From: Spirochaetia bacterium
GTDB taxonomy: Bacteria > Spirochaetota > Spirochaetia > Treponematales > Breznakiellaceae
Assembly: GCA_025997655.1 (NCBI GenBank)
Contig: BNUW01000101.1
Coordinates: forward strand, 1-9,174
Reading direction: 5' to 3'
Length of the DNA stretch: 9,174 nt
Each line of letters begins with the position of its first letter. The first letter of the stretch is position 1. Below are positions 1-6,745 of the stretch, one piece after another. Below the pieces are notes generated by a model, which was not told the DNA's origin, did no database searches, and saw nothing but the letters and a program-made list of their open reading frames with translations. Made by a program: the position numbers and the translations under genes.

Positions 1-1449
1 CTGATACTTGGCCTGACGTATAAGCATGTCATGGCCGTTCAAAACCCGGCAGCCCGCCGCAGCAGCCCTTGAGAGGAAGTGGGTGCGTTCCGGTTTGTAG
101 ATAAGGTCCATCACCACTTCTGTCCCCTTAAAGGAATATAAATCCAGAGGATCGCCCTCCAAATCCGGGGCCATCCCCGCAGAGGTGGTTTGGACGATAA
201 TATCGTTGTAGTCGTTCATCTGTTCCGCCCCCCGGTCGTCCAGTGCGCCCGAGGCAAAGCGGTAGGGCGCAGCCAGTTCACGAGCGCGGAGTTGGGTGCG
301 GTTCAGGACCAGGGCCTTCCCCTTGAGGCGGAAAATCTCCGCCGCCACCGCCTTTGCCGCACCCCCGGCGCCAAGGATGGTGATCCGCTTCCCCTTGAAA
401 TCCTTTTTGCCGATAAAATCCAGCAGGGAATCGGAAAAACCCCGGGCGTCCGTATTGGCCCCGGACCAGCCGCCGGGACCCGCTACCAGGGTATTGCAGG
501 CCCCCAGGGATTCGACCTCCGCAGTTTTACTGTTTAGATAGGGGAGTACCTTTTCTTTATAGGGAACGGTTACCGAAACTCCCTGCAGGTTTATTTCCGC
601 CGCTAAATTCATGAAGGACTCTATGGAATCCGCGGGGAAGGGGACATACACGGCGTCGGTCATTTCGGAATTGAAGACCGCATTAAAAAACTCGGGGCTG
701 TAGGTTACCTTGAGGGGCCAGCCGACGATCCCGAAGAGCTTCGTCCGGGGAGTGATGCTCCTCCACCGGTACAGTTTTACTAAGTCCCGGGGACTTATCT
801 GGCCGGGCGCTCCGGCGGGGAAATCCTCCTCCTCCGGAGCGGTGGTATAACTGAGATGGGACCCCAGATACGCCGCCAATATGCGGGTATTGACCCCCAT
901 GTGCCCCATACAGAGGAGTATCTTTTCCCCATCCGCCGTCTCCCGGGCGGCTTTATACAGGGCGCGCACATCCTCAAAGGTGTGGGGCATCACCGCCACC
1001 TTGGCGATTTCATCCCCCACATGGTAAAGGCTCCGCAGTTTTCCTGCAATATCAGCGTCAATGCCCTGGGTGTTGTGGTAAGAACGGATGATCCGGGTAC
1101 GGAAGGTCCGGGCCGCCTCCTCAAGGCTGGGAACCTTAAGGTCCTCCTCCAGGTCCACGTAGGCAAAATTATGCCGGCGGTCCGCTTCCGCAAAGGCCAG
1201 GCCCTTGGACAAGAGCGCGATCCGGGACCCCTCTCCGCCCACAAAGTTGCCGCCGTCCATGTGCCGCCTGATGGTGAGGATCACCGGCAGCCCCGCCAAT
1301 TCCGGGAAACGCCGGATCTGGAACCGCTCATCGGGCTCAAGGAAATCCACCCGCAGTTCCGCCACATCCACATATTTCCGGTACTTGTCCAGCATCTCCA
1401 AATCCTTGGCGATGGTTTTTCCGGTTAAACAAAGGCATATCTTCGCCAT
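1..1449 (-). CDS. aroDE: Bifunctional 3-dehydroquinate dehydratase / shikimate dehydrogenase (AroDE), C-terminus cut by window edge
   Basis: This cytoplasmic fusion enzyme carries out steps 3 and 4 of the shikimate pathway: dehydration of 3-dehydroquinate, then NADPH-dependent reduction of 3-dehydroshikimate. I translated 483 residues from ATG 1449 to the window edge. Residues 1-225 are a type I dehydroquinase, with ELRVD at 31-35, the catalytic His in SYHNT (H125), the Schiff-base Lys in EIAKVAVM (K150), and a C-terminal GQIS. Residues 235-483 are shikimate dehydrogenase, with catalytic K298 in VPYKEK, N319 in GACNT, D334 in GANTD, the NADP loop GAGGAAKA at 360-367 followed by NRT at 383-385, and Q479 near the end. 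The usual HSxSP substrate loop reads VTYSP (248-252). About 10-20 C-terminal residues lie outside. An AGGGA motif overlapping the upstream stop serves as ribosome binding site. The same fusion is known in chlamydiae and plants. It is the last visible gene of the metG operon. Confidence 0.95.
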   Translation of the reverse strand, partial: MAKICLCLTGKTIAKDLEMLDKYRKYVDVAELRVDFLEPDERFQIRRFPELAGLPVILTIRRHMDGGNFVGGEGSRIALLSKGLAFAEADRRHNFAYVDLEEDLKVPSLEEAARTFRTRIIRSYHNTQGIDADIAGKLRSLYHVGDEIAKVAVMPHTFEDVRALYKAARETADGEKILLCMGHMGVNTRILAAYLGSHLSYTTAPEEEDFPAGAPGQISPRDLVKLYRWRSITPRTKLFGIVGWPLKVTYSPEFFNAVFNSEMTDAVYVPFPADSIESFMNLAAEINLQGVSVTVPYKEKVLPYLNSKTAEVESLGACNTLVAGPGGWSGANTDARGFSDSLLDFIGKKDFKGKRITILGAGGAAKAVAAEIFRLKGKALVLNRTQLRARELAAPYRFASGALDDRGAEQMNDYNDIIVQTTSAGMAPDLEGDPLDLYSFKGTEVVMDLIYKPERTHFLSRAAAAGCRVLNGHDMLIRQAKYQ

Positions 1450-1460
1450 AACAATCCCTA
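1450..1460 (-). promoter_or_regulatory. Ribosome binding site of aroDE, overlapping the upstream stop codon
   Basis: On the minus strand the upstream stop codon runs into an AGGGA Shine-Dalgarno-like motif (TAGGGA), followed by TTGTT and the aroDE ATG. Reading through the upstream gene would deliver ribosomes directly to this site, so the two genes are probably translationally coupled. Confidence 0.55.
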
Positions 1461-2093
1461 AAAATCAGAACGGTATATAAAAATTGCCGTCACTTTCCCG
1501 GCGGTATCCAAATCAAAGCGCATCTGCAAAGGCCAGGCGCGGGAGGGGAGCGTGTAGAGCATATACCCGTTATAGGCTATGACCCCCTCTCCCAGGAGCA
1601 GGGAAATCACCCCCGAGGGGTCTCCCAAACGTATGCCCTGGGCGGATTTCACCCCAACCTGCCATACCCGGTCCTTGTACACATACAGATCCCACTCATC
1701 ATACACAAAAACCACATCGTCCTGCCATTCCTCGGCGCCCCGGACCGCGTAAACCGAGCCGGGAACGCCATATTGGGAATATACCATGGCCAAGGTGAGG
1801 CCGATGGCGTCAACCGGGTCCCGAAGAGGCACTTCCCCCCCGTTTGCCTGGGGCCACAAGGGCAGTGCCGTAAAAAACAAACACAGGCCTAGGAGGTAGA
1901 CACGAACTAAATTGTGTATACCGGCGAAAGAATAATTAACCACGGACCACACTGACCACACGGATACGGACGGGATGGACTGGTTTTTGCCTGTCATTTT
2001 TTTTTGTCCGTGCTGTCCGTGAGGTCGACTTTTCCACTCTTTGGTGGAAAAGTGGTTTACCTTCTTCATTAACATTGTCAATAACATTGTCAA
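1458..2093 (-). CDS. Hypothetical exported protein with a repeat-derived N-terminal extension
   Basis: I do not recognise the family. The frame codes for 211 residues from a TTG start whose first bases overlap the FemAB stop (TTGA). A GGAGG lies 9 bases upstream, inside the FemAB gene, which supports this start. Residues 1-60 look unlike a normal N-terminus: they are translated from short DNA repeats and a run of nine A (HGQHGQ and VWSVWSV patterns). A hydrophobic stretch at about 65-80 ending in WPQA looks like a signal peptide, with cleavage near residue 83. The remaining ~128 residues are rich in aromatic residues and beta-prone (YVYKDRVWQVGVKSA; later GDPSGVISLLLGEG), so a small periplasmic or envelope beta-fold is likely. 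The ancestral start may lie just before the hydrophobic segment, with the repeat element added later. Its place between a cell-wall acyltransferase and aroDE does not fix a function. Confidence 0.7.
   Translation of the reverse strand: MTMLLTMLMKKVNHFSTKEWKSRPHGQHGQKKMTGKNQSIPSVSVWSVWSVVNYSFAGIHNLVRVYLLGLCLFFTALPLWPQANGGEVPLRDPVDAIGLTLAMVYSQYGVPGSVYAVRGAEEWQDDVVFVYDEWDLYVYKDRVWQVGVKSAQGIRLGDPSGVISLLLGEGVIAYNGYMLYTLPSRAWPLQMRFDLDTAGKVTAIFIYRSDF
1942..2020. repeat. Small repeat element with imperfect 15-bp terminal inverted repeats
   Basis: The left end (1942-1956) and the reverse complement of the right end (2006-2020) match at 12 of 15 positions, with the shared core ACGGAC...CAC...GAC. Between them lie further CACGGA-type repeats and a T9 run at 1997-2005. 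The 79-bp unit resembles a miniature palindromic or REP-like intergenic element, yet it lies inside the open frame of the unknown exported protein. No transposase is near. Confidence 0.5.
2028..2053. repeat. Perfect 10-bp inverted repeat with 6-base loop
   Basis: ACTTTTCCAC at 2028-2037 pairs perfectly with GTGGAAAAGT at 2044-2053 around a 6-base loop. In the mRNA the stem would form about 40 bases after the TTG start of the unknown exported protein. No U-run follows on either strand, so it is not a standard terminator. Confidence 0.6.
2070..2093. repeat. Two tandem copies of a 12-bp repeat at a start region
   Basis: TAACATTGTCAA occurs twice in tandem on the plus strand. On the minus strand this gives TTG-ACA-ATG-TTA twice, offering several alternative start codons (TTG 2093, ATG 2087, ATG 2075, ATG 2069) in the same frame. 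The TTG has the best-placed GGAGG. Confidence 0.7.
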
Positions 2094-3211
2094 TGGTGTC
2101 TACCTCCCAGAAGCCTGTCGGGCTTGAGGATTTTTTTCAGCGTCCGCAACCCTTTCCGCAGGGCCTCCGCAACGCTGAAGAGCCGCCATGCCAGGGGCTT
2201 ATAGGTAAAGTCCCAACTACCGGGACGATGGATGATGGTCCCGCCAAAACCGGTCTTAAAACGGTAAAGCCCCGCCATGGGGTGATTCGGGGCCGCATGG
2301 GGAGGTATGCCGAAAAGGTCGTATTGGGTACAGCCCGCGGCTTTGGCATCAGTCATGGCTTTCCATTGGAGGGCATAGCCGGGCATAAGGTTGCGGTCTT
2401 CATTGGAGGAAGCGCCGTACAGGTAGGTCGCCGCATTTTTGCGGAAAAGCACAATAATAGCGGCCAGGGTTTTCCGGGAACCTTCGGCTTCTTCGTGTTC
2501 CGCTACATAAAGCCGGAGTTCCTGGCCGGGATATTCGGCGCAATGGGCAAACAGGATTTGATAGTATCCGATACTATGGATGCTTATACCGTCCCGCTTG
2601 GCGGTCTCCCGGAAGAGGGCATAAAAGATTTCTAAGCCCTCCGCCCCGGTATACCAAACCCGCACTCCCCGTTTTTCCGCCAGCCTGATGTTGTGGCGCC
2701 AGGTGGGTTTCATCTGTTTAAGAATATCCTCTTCGGCGGGACGCAGGTCCACCAGCACCGTATCCGGGGGCTGGACATCCGCAGCGGAACGGGAGAAGGG
2801 GGGATAGATGGGGGGAGCCGGTGTTTCCGCCCCGGCCGTATACCAGGGGGGATCGAACCGGATAAAGGCGGTATTCTCCGGCAGAAGCGCCTGAAGCGCC
2901 TCCGCAAGTTCCCGGAGGAATTCATTTCGTTTCGCATCATCCGTATCCCCCGGCAGTTCCGGTCCCCAGGGCACGTAGGCAAAGGAGAACCCAAAGGCCA
3001 GGGGCCGCCGTATCACCAGGAGGGGCCGCTCAACCGGGACGCCGCTGCAATCCCACCCGACCAGGAAAGCCCGGGCATTCCAGCCGAACCGGGCCTTGAA
3101 GCTACCCCAAAACCCCGATTGCAGGAAGGACGCCGCCTCATCGCACCGGGCGATATCTGCGGGAATGATCCCCCGGTACCGCCAGGAAGGTTCTTCCGGG
3201 GCAGAGGACAT
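2090..3211 (-). CDS. FemAB/FemX-type peptidoglycan bridge (lipid II aminoacyl) transferase
   Basis: The 373-residue protein has two tandem GNAT-like lobes, as in FemAB transferases, which use aminoacyl-tRNA to add amino acids to the lipid II stem peptide at the inner face of the membrane. The first lobe, about residues 20-150, includes a GFWGSFK motif at 33-39 and FAYVPWGP at 78-84. The second, about 150-340, has the family signature LKQMKPTWRHNIRLAEKRGV (164-183) and YLYGASSNEDRNLMPGYALQ (263-282), then YDLFGIP (297-303) and FKTGFGG (318-324). The length is typical. The ATG overlaps the metG stop by one base (TGATG), and GAGG lies 7 bases upstream. The substrate amino acid cannot be read from the sequence. 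The neighbouring aminoacyl-tRNA synthetase is suggestive, but these enzymes more often take Gly, Ala or Ser. The family also includes acyltransferases acting on other envelope substrates. Confidence 0.88.
   Translation of the reverse strand: MSSAPEEPSWRYRGIIPADIARCDEAASFLQSGFWGSFKARFGWNARAFLVGWDCSGVPVERPLLVIRRPLAFGFSFAYVPWGPELPGDTDDAKRNEFLRELAEALQALLPENTAFIRFDPPWYTAGAETPAPPIYPPFSRSAADVQPPDTVLVDLRPAEEDILKQMKPTWRHNIRLAEKRGVRVWYTGAEGLEIFYALFRETAKRDGISIHSIGYYQILFAHCAEYPGQELRLYVAEHEEAEGSRKTLAAIIVLFRKNAATYLYGASSNEDRNLMPGYALQWKAMTDAKAAGCTQYDLFGIPPHAAPNHPMAGLYRFKTGFGGTIIHRPGSWDFTYKPLAWRLFSVAEALRKGLRTLKKILKPDRLLGGRHH
2094..2107 (-). promoter_or_regulatory. Shine-Dalgarno site (GGAGG) for the TTG start
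   Basis: GGAGG at 2107-2103 on the minus strand lies within the last codons of the FemAB-type gene, 9 bases before TTG 2093. It decides the start of the downstream gene and implies coupling, because the TTG overlaps the upstream TGA. Confidence 0.5.
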
Positions 3212-5571
3212 CAGTGAACCTCACCGGAGGAGATGATCTTTGTCGTCAGGGGAACCGCCCCCGCCAGCAGGGCCTTGCCGCCCACACAAACACGGTGATC
3301 ACTAACCAGGATGGGTATGGTAAAGAAGGTATCGATGGTAATTTCCCCCGGGACTTTAGGGTCTCCCGCTTCGGGAAGATCCAAACCTTCAATGCCGATA
3401 CGGGTTCCCGTGGGAATATCCCCGGCGTCCAAGACTTCCACCCGTTCATTGCCCTCTGCGTCTTTATCGGAAGCGGCCAGGAGCATACCCCGGCTTTCCA
3501 CCCCCCGGAGCTTGGCAGGCTTGAGGTTGTAAGCCGCGATGATATGCTTGTGCAGGAGTTCCTCCTCCTTATAGAAGGGAACCAGCCCGGAAACGATGAC
3601 CCGTTCTTCCAAAACACCTTCGGAGTTCGCTATATTCAGGGTTTCTATGTAAAGCTTATCCGCCTTGGGATGGCGTTCTATCTTGACGATTTCCGCAACC
3701 CGGAGATCCAGGGTTTTGGCAAATGCGGCGGGCAGTTCCGCCGGGGGTATCGCCGACGGCTCCGGTACGGGCATCGGACCTTCGGTCTGCGGCTTGGGCA
3801 CAGGGGCAGTATCTTGGCCAAGGGCAATTTGGCCAACAGCCATGCGCTCCTTCTGGCTCCCGGAATACCGTTCCCGCAGTTCCGCTATCAGGTCATCCTC
3901 CAGCTTGGTAAAGAGGACCTCGCTCCGTACCACCTCATGGAGCCCTCCATCGGCGGACGCAGTAGGTCCGGCGGACGCAGTAGGTCCGTGACCAATATCA
4001 TTCCAGGTAAGTTTGCCCAGGCCGAAGAAAGCGGCAATCCGTTCCGCCGCCCGGGGCATATAGGGCTCAATCATCACGGCAATGTCCCGGACCACATGGC
4101 AGAGGTCCCGGATCAGGGCTTCCGCCGCCGCCGGACCCTCGGTGTCGCCGTTTTCGCCCTTTCTTCGCCGCCAAGGTTCGCCGTCCTGGAAGGTCTTGTT
4201 GGCAAAGGATGACAGCTCGAAGATGGCCCGGAACGCGTCCCGCAGATCCGCCCGCTCCAGCTTTTCCGCAATATCCGCCTCGTATGTACGGACCGTATCC
4301 CAGAAAGCAGTATTTTCAGAATTAGTGCCCGGCACCTTTCCGCCGTAGTAGCGGGTCACGAAGGACAGGGTGCGGTTTACCAGGTTGCCCAGATTACCGA
4401 TCAGCTCCCCGTTAACCTTTTCCTGGAAATCCTTCCAGGTAAAGAGGGCATCCGCCTTTTCCGGGCGGTTGTAGAAAATGTAAAAGCGCCACACATCGGC
4501 GTCGATCCCGGTTTCCATCACGTCGGTGCCAAAAACCCCCACCCCGCGGGTCTTGGAAAACTTCCCACTTTCGTAGTTGAGGTATTCCGTACTGGACATG
4601 TGGTGGAGCATGGTCCACTTCTCCCCGCTTCCGAGGAGAGTCGACGGGAAGATCACCGTGTGGAAGGGAATATTGTCCTTACCGATGAACTGGTACAGTT
4701 CTACCTCATCGGGGTTCTTCCACCAGTTGTCCACAAAGGCGTGCCAATCAGTCGTCTCCGCCCCCAGGTTTCCGGTGATGGAGATATAGCCGATGGGGGC
4801 GTCGAACCAGACATAAAAGACCTTGTTTTCGTAGCCCGGCTTGGGCACCGGGATGCCCCACTTGAGGTCACGGGTAATAGCCCGTTCCCGGAGGCCGTCC
4901 CGAATCCACGCCTGGGTCATCTGTACGGCGTTATTGGCCCAAAAGCCCTTGACCGAAGCCTCCTTGATCCAGACTTCCAGCCGGTCCTTGAGCTTGGGCA
5001 GGTTAATATAGAGGTGTTTGGTGGATTTTAATACCGGTGTGGAACCGCAGGCGGAACAGCGAGGCTCCTTCAAATCCGTGGGGTCCAACAGCTTTCCGCA
5101 GGCTTCGCACTGATCCCCCCGTGCATCAACGGACCCACAGTGAGGGCAGGTACCCCGCACATACCTATCCGCCAGGAAACGGTCGCAGTGCCCGCAATGG
5201 AGCTGCTGGGTAGTCTGCTCGGTGATATAGCCATTGGCGTCCAGCTTTTTGAAGAGCCCCTGGGTGATTTCGGTCTGGATGGGCGTGGAGGTCCGTCCAA
5301 ACTTGTCAAAGCCGATATTGAACCAGCGGTAGATCTCCGCGTGGATAGCGTAGTAGCGGTCGCAGAGTTCCCGGGGGCTTATCCCCTCCTCGGCAGCCCG
5401 GTTTTCCGTGGCGGTGCCGTATTCGTCGGTGCCGCATATATAGAGGGTGTCATAGCCCCGGAGTCGGCAGAACCGGGCAAAGGCGTCGGCGGAAAGGACC
5501 TGGATAAGGTTGCCCAGGTGGGGGACATTGTTCACATAGGGCAAGGCGGAGGTAATCAATCGTCGCTTCAT
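3211..5571 (-). CDS. metG: Methionyl-tRNA synthetase with fused C-terminal tRNA-binding domain
   Basis: This cytoplasmic class I synthetase charges tRNA-Met with methionine. Its 786 residues start MKRRLITSALPYVNN and carry the HIGH motif as HLGN (18-21). The connective zinc domain has four CxxC pairs (Cys 126/129, 142/145, 155/158, 172/175), indicating the two-zinc form. WFDAP lies at 255-259, and the KMSKS loop reads KFSKT (337-341). An anticodon-binding helical domain follows to about 515. A low-complexity, Pro-rich linker (about 528-612) holds a tandem GPTASA duplication. Residues 613 to about 725 are an EMAP/Trbp111-type OB fold (LRVAEIVKIERHPKADKLYI), which dimerises and binds tRNA in other MetG proteins. 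The tail to 786 has VSDHRVCVGGKALLAG. This is the first gene of the operon. No clear Shine-Dalgarno precedes the ATG, and the promoter is immediately adjacent. Confidence 0.97.
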   Translation of the reverse strand: MKRRLITSALPYVNNVPHLGNLIQVLSADAFARFCRLRGYDTLYICGTDEYGTATENRAAEEGISPRELCDRYYAIHAEIYRWFNIGFDKFGRTSTPIQTEITQGLFKKLDANGYITEQTTQQLHCGHCDRFLADRYVRGTCPHCGSVDARGDQCEACGKLLDPTDLKEPRCSACGSTPVLKSTKHLYINLPKLKDRLEVWIKEASVKGFWANNAVQMTQAWIRDGLRERAITRDLKWGIPVPKPGYENKVFYVWFDAPIGYISITGNLGAETTDWHAFVDNWWKNPDEVELYQFIGKDNIPFHTVIFPSTLLGSGEKWTMLHHMSSTEYLNYESGKFSKTRGVGVFGTDVMETGIDADVWRFYIFYNRPEKADALFTWKDFQEKVNGELIGNLGNLVNRTLSFVTRYYGGKVPGTNSENTAFWDTVRTYEADIAEKLERADLRDAFRAIFELSSFANKTFQDGEPWRRRKGENGDTEGPAAAEALIRDLCHVVRDIAVMIEPYMPRAAERIAAFFGLGKLTWNDIGHGPTASAGPTASADGGLHEVVRSEVLFTKLEDDLIAELRERYSGSQKERMAVGQIALGQDTAPVPKPQTEGPMPVPEPSAIPPAELPAAFAKTLDLRVAEIVKIERHPKADKLYIETLNIANSEGVLEERVIVSGLVPFYKEEELLHKHIIAAYNLKPAKLRGVESRGMLLAASDKDAEGNERVEVLDAGDIPTGTRIGIEGLDLPEAGDPKVPGEITIDTFFTIPILVSDHRVCVGGKALLAGAVPLTTKIISSGEVH
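3953..3988. repeat. Perfect 18-bp tandem duplication inside the metG linker
   Basis: Two identical copies of an 18-bp unit (GCGGACGCAGTAGGTCCG) lie head to tail at 3953-3970 and 3971-3988. They add six residues in frame (the GPTASA repeat) in the linker before the C-terminal tRNA-binding domain, a position likely to tolerate length change. Confidence 0.9.
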
Positions 5572-5579
5572 AGGGTCAT

Positions 5580-5607
5580 ACTATAGTAAAAAGGAGGGAT
5601 TTTACAA
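5580..5607 (-). promoter_or_regulatory. Predicted sigma70-type promoter of metG operon, near-leaderless
   Basis: On the minus strand a -35-like TTGTAA (5607-5602; 4 of 6 to TTGACA) and a -10-like TATAGT (5585-5580; 5 of 6 to TATAAT) are separated by 16 bases. The -10 ends only 8 bases before the metG ATG, so transcription would begin at or within a base or two of the start codon. This agrees with the lack of a Shine-Dalgarno there. It is a prediction from motifs only. Confidence 0.5.
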
Positions 5608-5623
5608 GGGGACGAAGGTCCCC
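5608..5623 (-). terminator. Hairpin after the nuclease-like gene, possible weak terminator
   Basis: GGGGAC and GTCCCC form a perfect 6-bp stem around a 4-base loop, 9 bases after the TAG stop of the coiled-coil gene. Only a poor T-run follows (TTGTAAAA), and it coincides with the metG -35. It could reduce readthrough into metG, but it is not a strong intrinsic terminator. Confidence 0.35.
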
Positions 5624-5632
5624 GGGAAACCC

Positions 5633-6478
5633 CTAATATGCCCGGACGTGACCGGTATCGGCTTCAATGGTATCGCCTTTTTGGCGGAGAATACCAATGC
5701 CTAATTCATGGGCTTTGCTGCGTACCCGGTCGTCGAAGGACATGCTGCCGATACCTAAGTAGATATCGTGGTCCTTGTACTGGGGAAAGAGTGCGCGGAA
5801 ATCCGGCAGTTTTTTGGTGACCAGTTTTTCTACATCGGCCTGACACGCTTTACTTTTAACCTCAACGATGGCCACTGCTGTGCCGTTGTAGAGAACTATG
5901 TCAAATTCGCCTCTACGATTCCCGCCTTTTCGTTTGACCTTAAAATCTATGAAATCGTAGTGCTGTCCGGCAAACATCATTTTTGATTCCAATGAGGTGG
6001 CAAAGAGCTCTTCCGCCGCATCTCCATCGCTGTTTGCCATGCCGCCAAGTTGCTGGGAGACGTTTCTTACGGTCTGCTTTAGCTCTTCCATTGTCCGGGC
6101 CGCCTCTTTCTGCTGCCGGCCTACCTCTTCCTGCCGCCGGGCTGCCTCCTCCTGCATCTCTTTCTGCCATCGGGCTGCCTCCTCCTGCCGCCGGGCTGCC
6201 GCCTCCTGCCGCCGGGCTGCCGCCTCCTGCATCTCTTTCTGCCGCCGAGCTGACTCCTCCTGCATCTCTTTGTGTCGTCGGGCTGCCTCTTCCTGTATCT
6301 CTTTCTGCCGCCGGGCTACATCCTCCTGCATCTCTTTGTGCCGCAGGTCAGCCTCACGGGATTTCTCTACCCTTTCCTGGGCCATCTCTTTGATTAGCCG
6401 GTCGGTTTCTCGAAACATCTCCCAAACCTTCTCAAAGGTCGCAGGCTCTTCTTTCCGGTCTTGTGTTGTCGTGGTCAT
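5633..6478 (-). CDS. Coiled-coil protein with C-terminal PD-(D/E)XK nuclease-type domain
   Basis: The chosen start, ATG 6478, gives 281 residues; GAGGGGG lies just upstream, and the longer frame to 6556 would run through the promoter. Residues about 40-145 form one long charged coiled coil of repeats beginning RRQKEMQEEAA. Residues about 148-275 fit the PD-(D/E)XK superfamily: an early acidic pair in AAEELFA (E157/E158), GEFDIVLYN with D193, then AIVEVKSK with E206 and K208. The spacing and the beta-strand pattern are those of restriction-like endonuclease folds. Similar coiled-coil plus PD-(D/E)XK proteins (DUF3782-like) are common in termite-gut treponemes, cyanobacteria and others, and mostly have no known function. 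No methyltransferase, toxin or antitoxin partner is next to it, so a role in restriction or DNA repair is unproven. It has its own promoter and is followed by metG. Confidence 0.85.
   Translation of the reverse strand: MTTTTQDRKEEPATFEKVWEMFRETDRLIKEMAQERVEKSREADLRHKEMQEDVARRQKEIQEEAARRHKEMQEESARRQKEMQEAAARRQEAAARRQEEAARWQKEMQEEAARRQEEVGRQQKEAARTMEELKQTVRNVSQQLGGMANSDGDAAEELFATSLESKMMFAGQHYDFIDFKVKRKGGNRRGEFDIVLYNGTAVAIVEVKSKACQADVEKLVTKKLPDFRALFPQYKDHDIYLGIGSMSFDDRVRSKAHELGIGILRQKGDTIEADTGHVRAY
6086..6346 (-). repeat. In-frame repeats encoding the coiled coil (33-bp and 21-bp units)
   Basis: The coding strand repeats an 11-residue unit of the form RRxKEMQEEAA about five times. Two 7-residue units (RRQEAAA and RRQEEAA) come after the first block, then the longer units resume. 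DNA-level similarity between units is high, which makes unit gain or loss by slippage or recombination plausible. Confidence 0.8.
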
Positions 6479-6495
6479 AATGGCCCCCTCTCTAC

Positions 6496-6501
6496 AGTAT
6501 A
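6496..6501 (-). promoter_or_regulatory. Predicted -10 element of the coiled-coil nuclease gene
   Basis: TATACT (5 of 6 to TATAAT) on the minus strand lies 17 bases upstream of ATG 6478, with the GAGAGGGGG ribosome binding site between. No good -35 is seen at the expected distance; the best is a weak TGGTTT at 17-base spacing. It supports the shorter start. Confidence 0.4.
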
Positions 6502-6575
6502 CTACCTTTCGGCCAAGTAAACCACAGTCCCCCACAGGGCCAGCGCATACTTGCATGAGATGAGAAAGAATTTAA

Positions 6576-6633
6576 ACACAGAGGTCACCGAGGGTTCGAA
6601 CCTTTGGTTCGCGAACACGGAGGACACAGAGGG
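6576..6633. repeat. Palindrome flanked by imperfect 19-bp direct repeats
   Basis: ACACAGAGGTCACCGAGGG (6576-6594) and ACACGGAGGACACAGAGGG (6615-6633) match at 16 of 19 bases. Between them a stem GTTCGAACC / GGTT-CG-CGAAC (6594-6616) has a 3-base loop and a 2-base bulge. The CAC-GGA-CAC text resembles the element at 1942-2020, which suggests a dispersed family of small intergenic elements. Confidence 0.6.
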
Positions 6634-6745
6634 GGAAAAAGGCTCGAAGTCTCTGTTTTCCTCATTCTTTATCTATTCGCTAGATATTACTTAGCAAGTA
6701 TGCGCCGGCCCTGCAGGCGATATCTGGTTCAGGGATGCGCACCCC

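Noticed and set aside
856..1428. Plus-strand open frame of 190 codons
   Set aside because: It is antisense to aroDE, whose catalytic motifs are intact on the other strand; the plus-strand translation shows no domain and only reflects GC-rich codon shadowing.
5591..5598. AAGGAGGG on the plus strand, a perfect Shine-Dalgarno-like motif
   Set aside because: No start codon follows at a usable distance on the plus strand; on the minus strand the bases lie in the metG promoter spacer.
6086..6346. Regular repeats as a possible CRISPR array
   Set aside because: The repeats are contiguous, in frame, and encode a coiled coil; there are no unique spacers.
6479..6556. Longer N-terminus (26 extra codons) for the coiled-coil nuclease protein
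   Set aside because: The extension overlaps the -10 element and the ribosome binding site, and its residues are unlike the charged coil; ATG 6478 has the better start signals.
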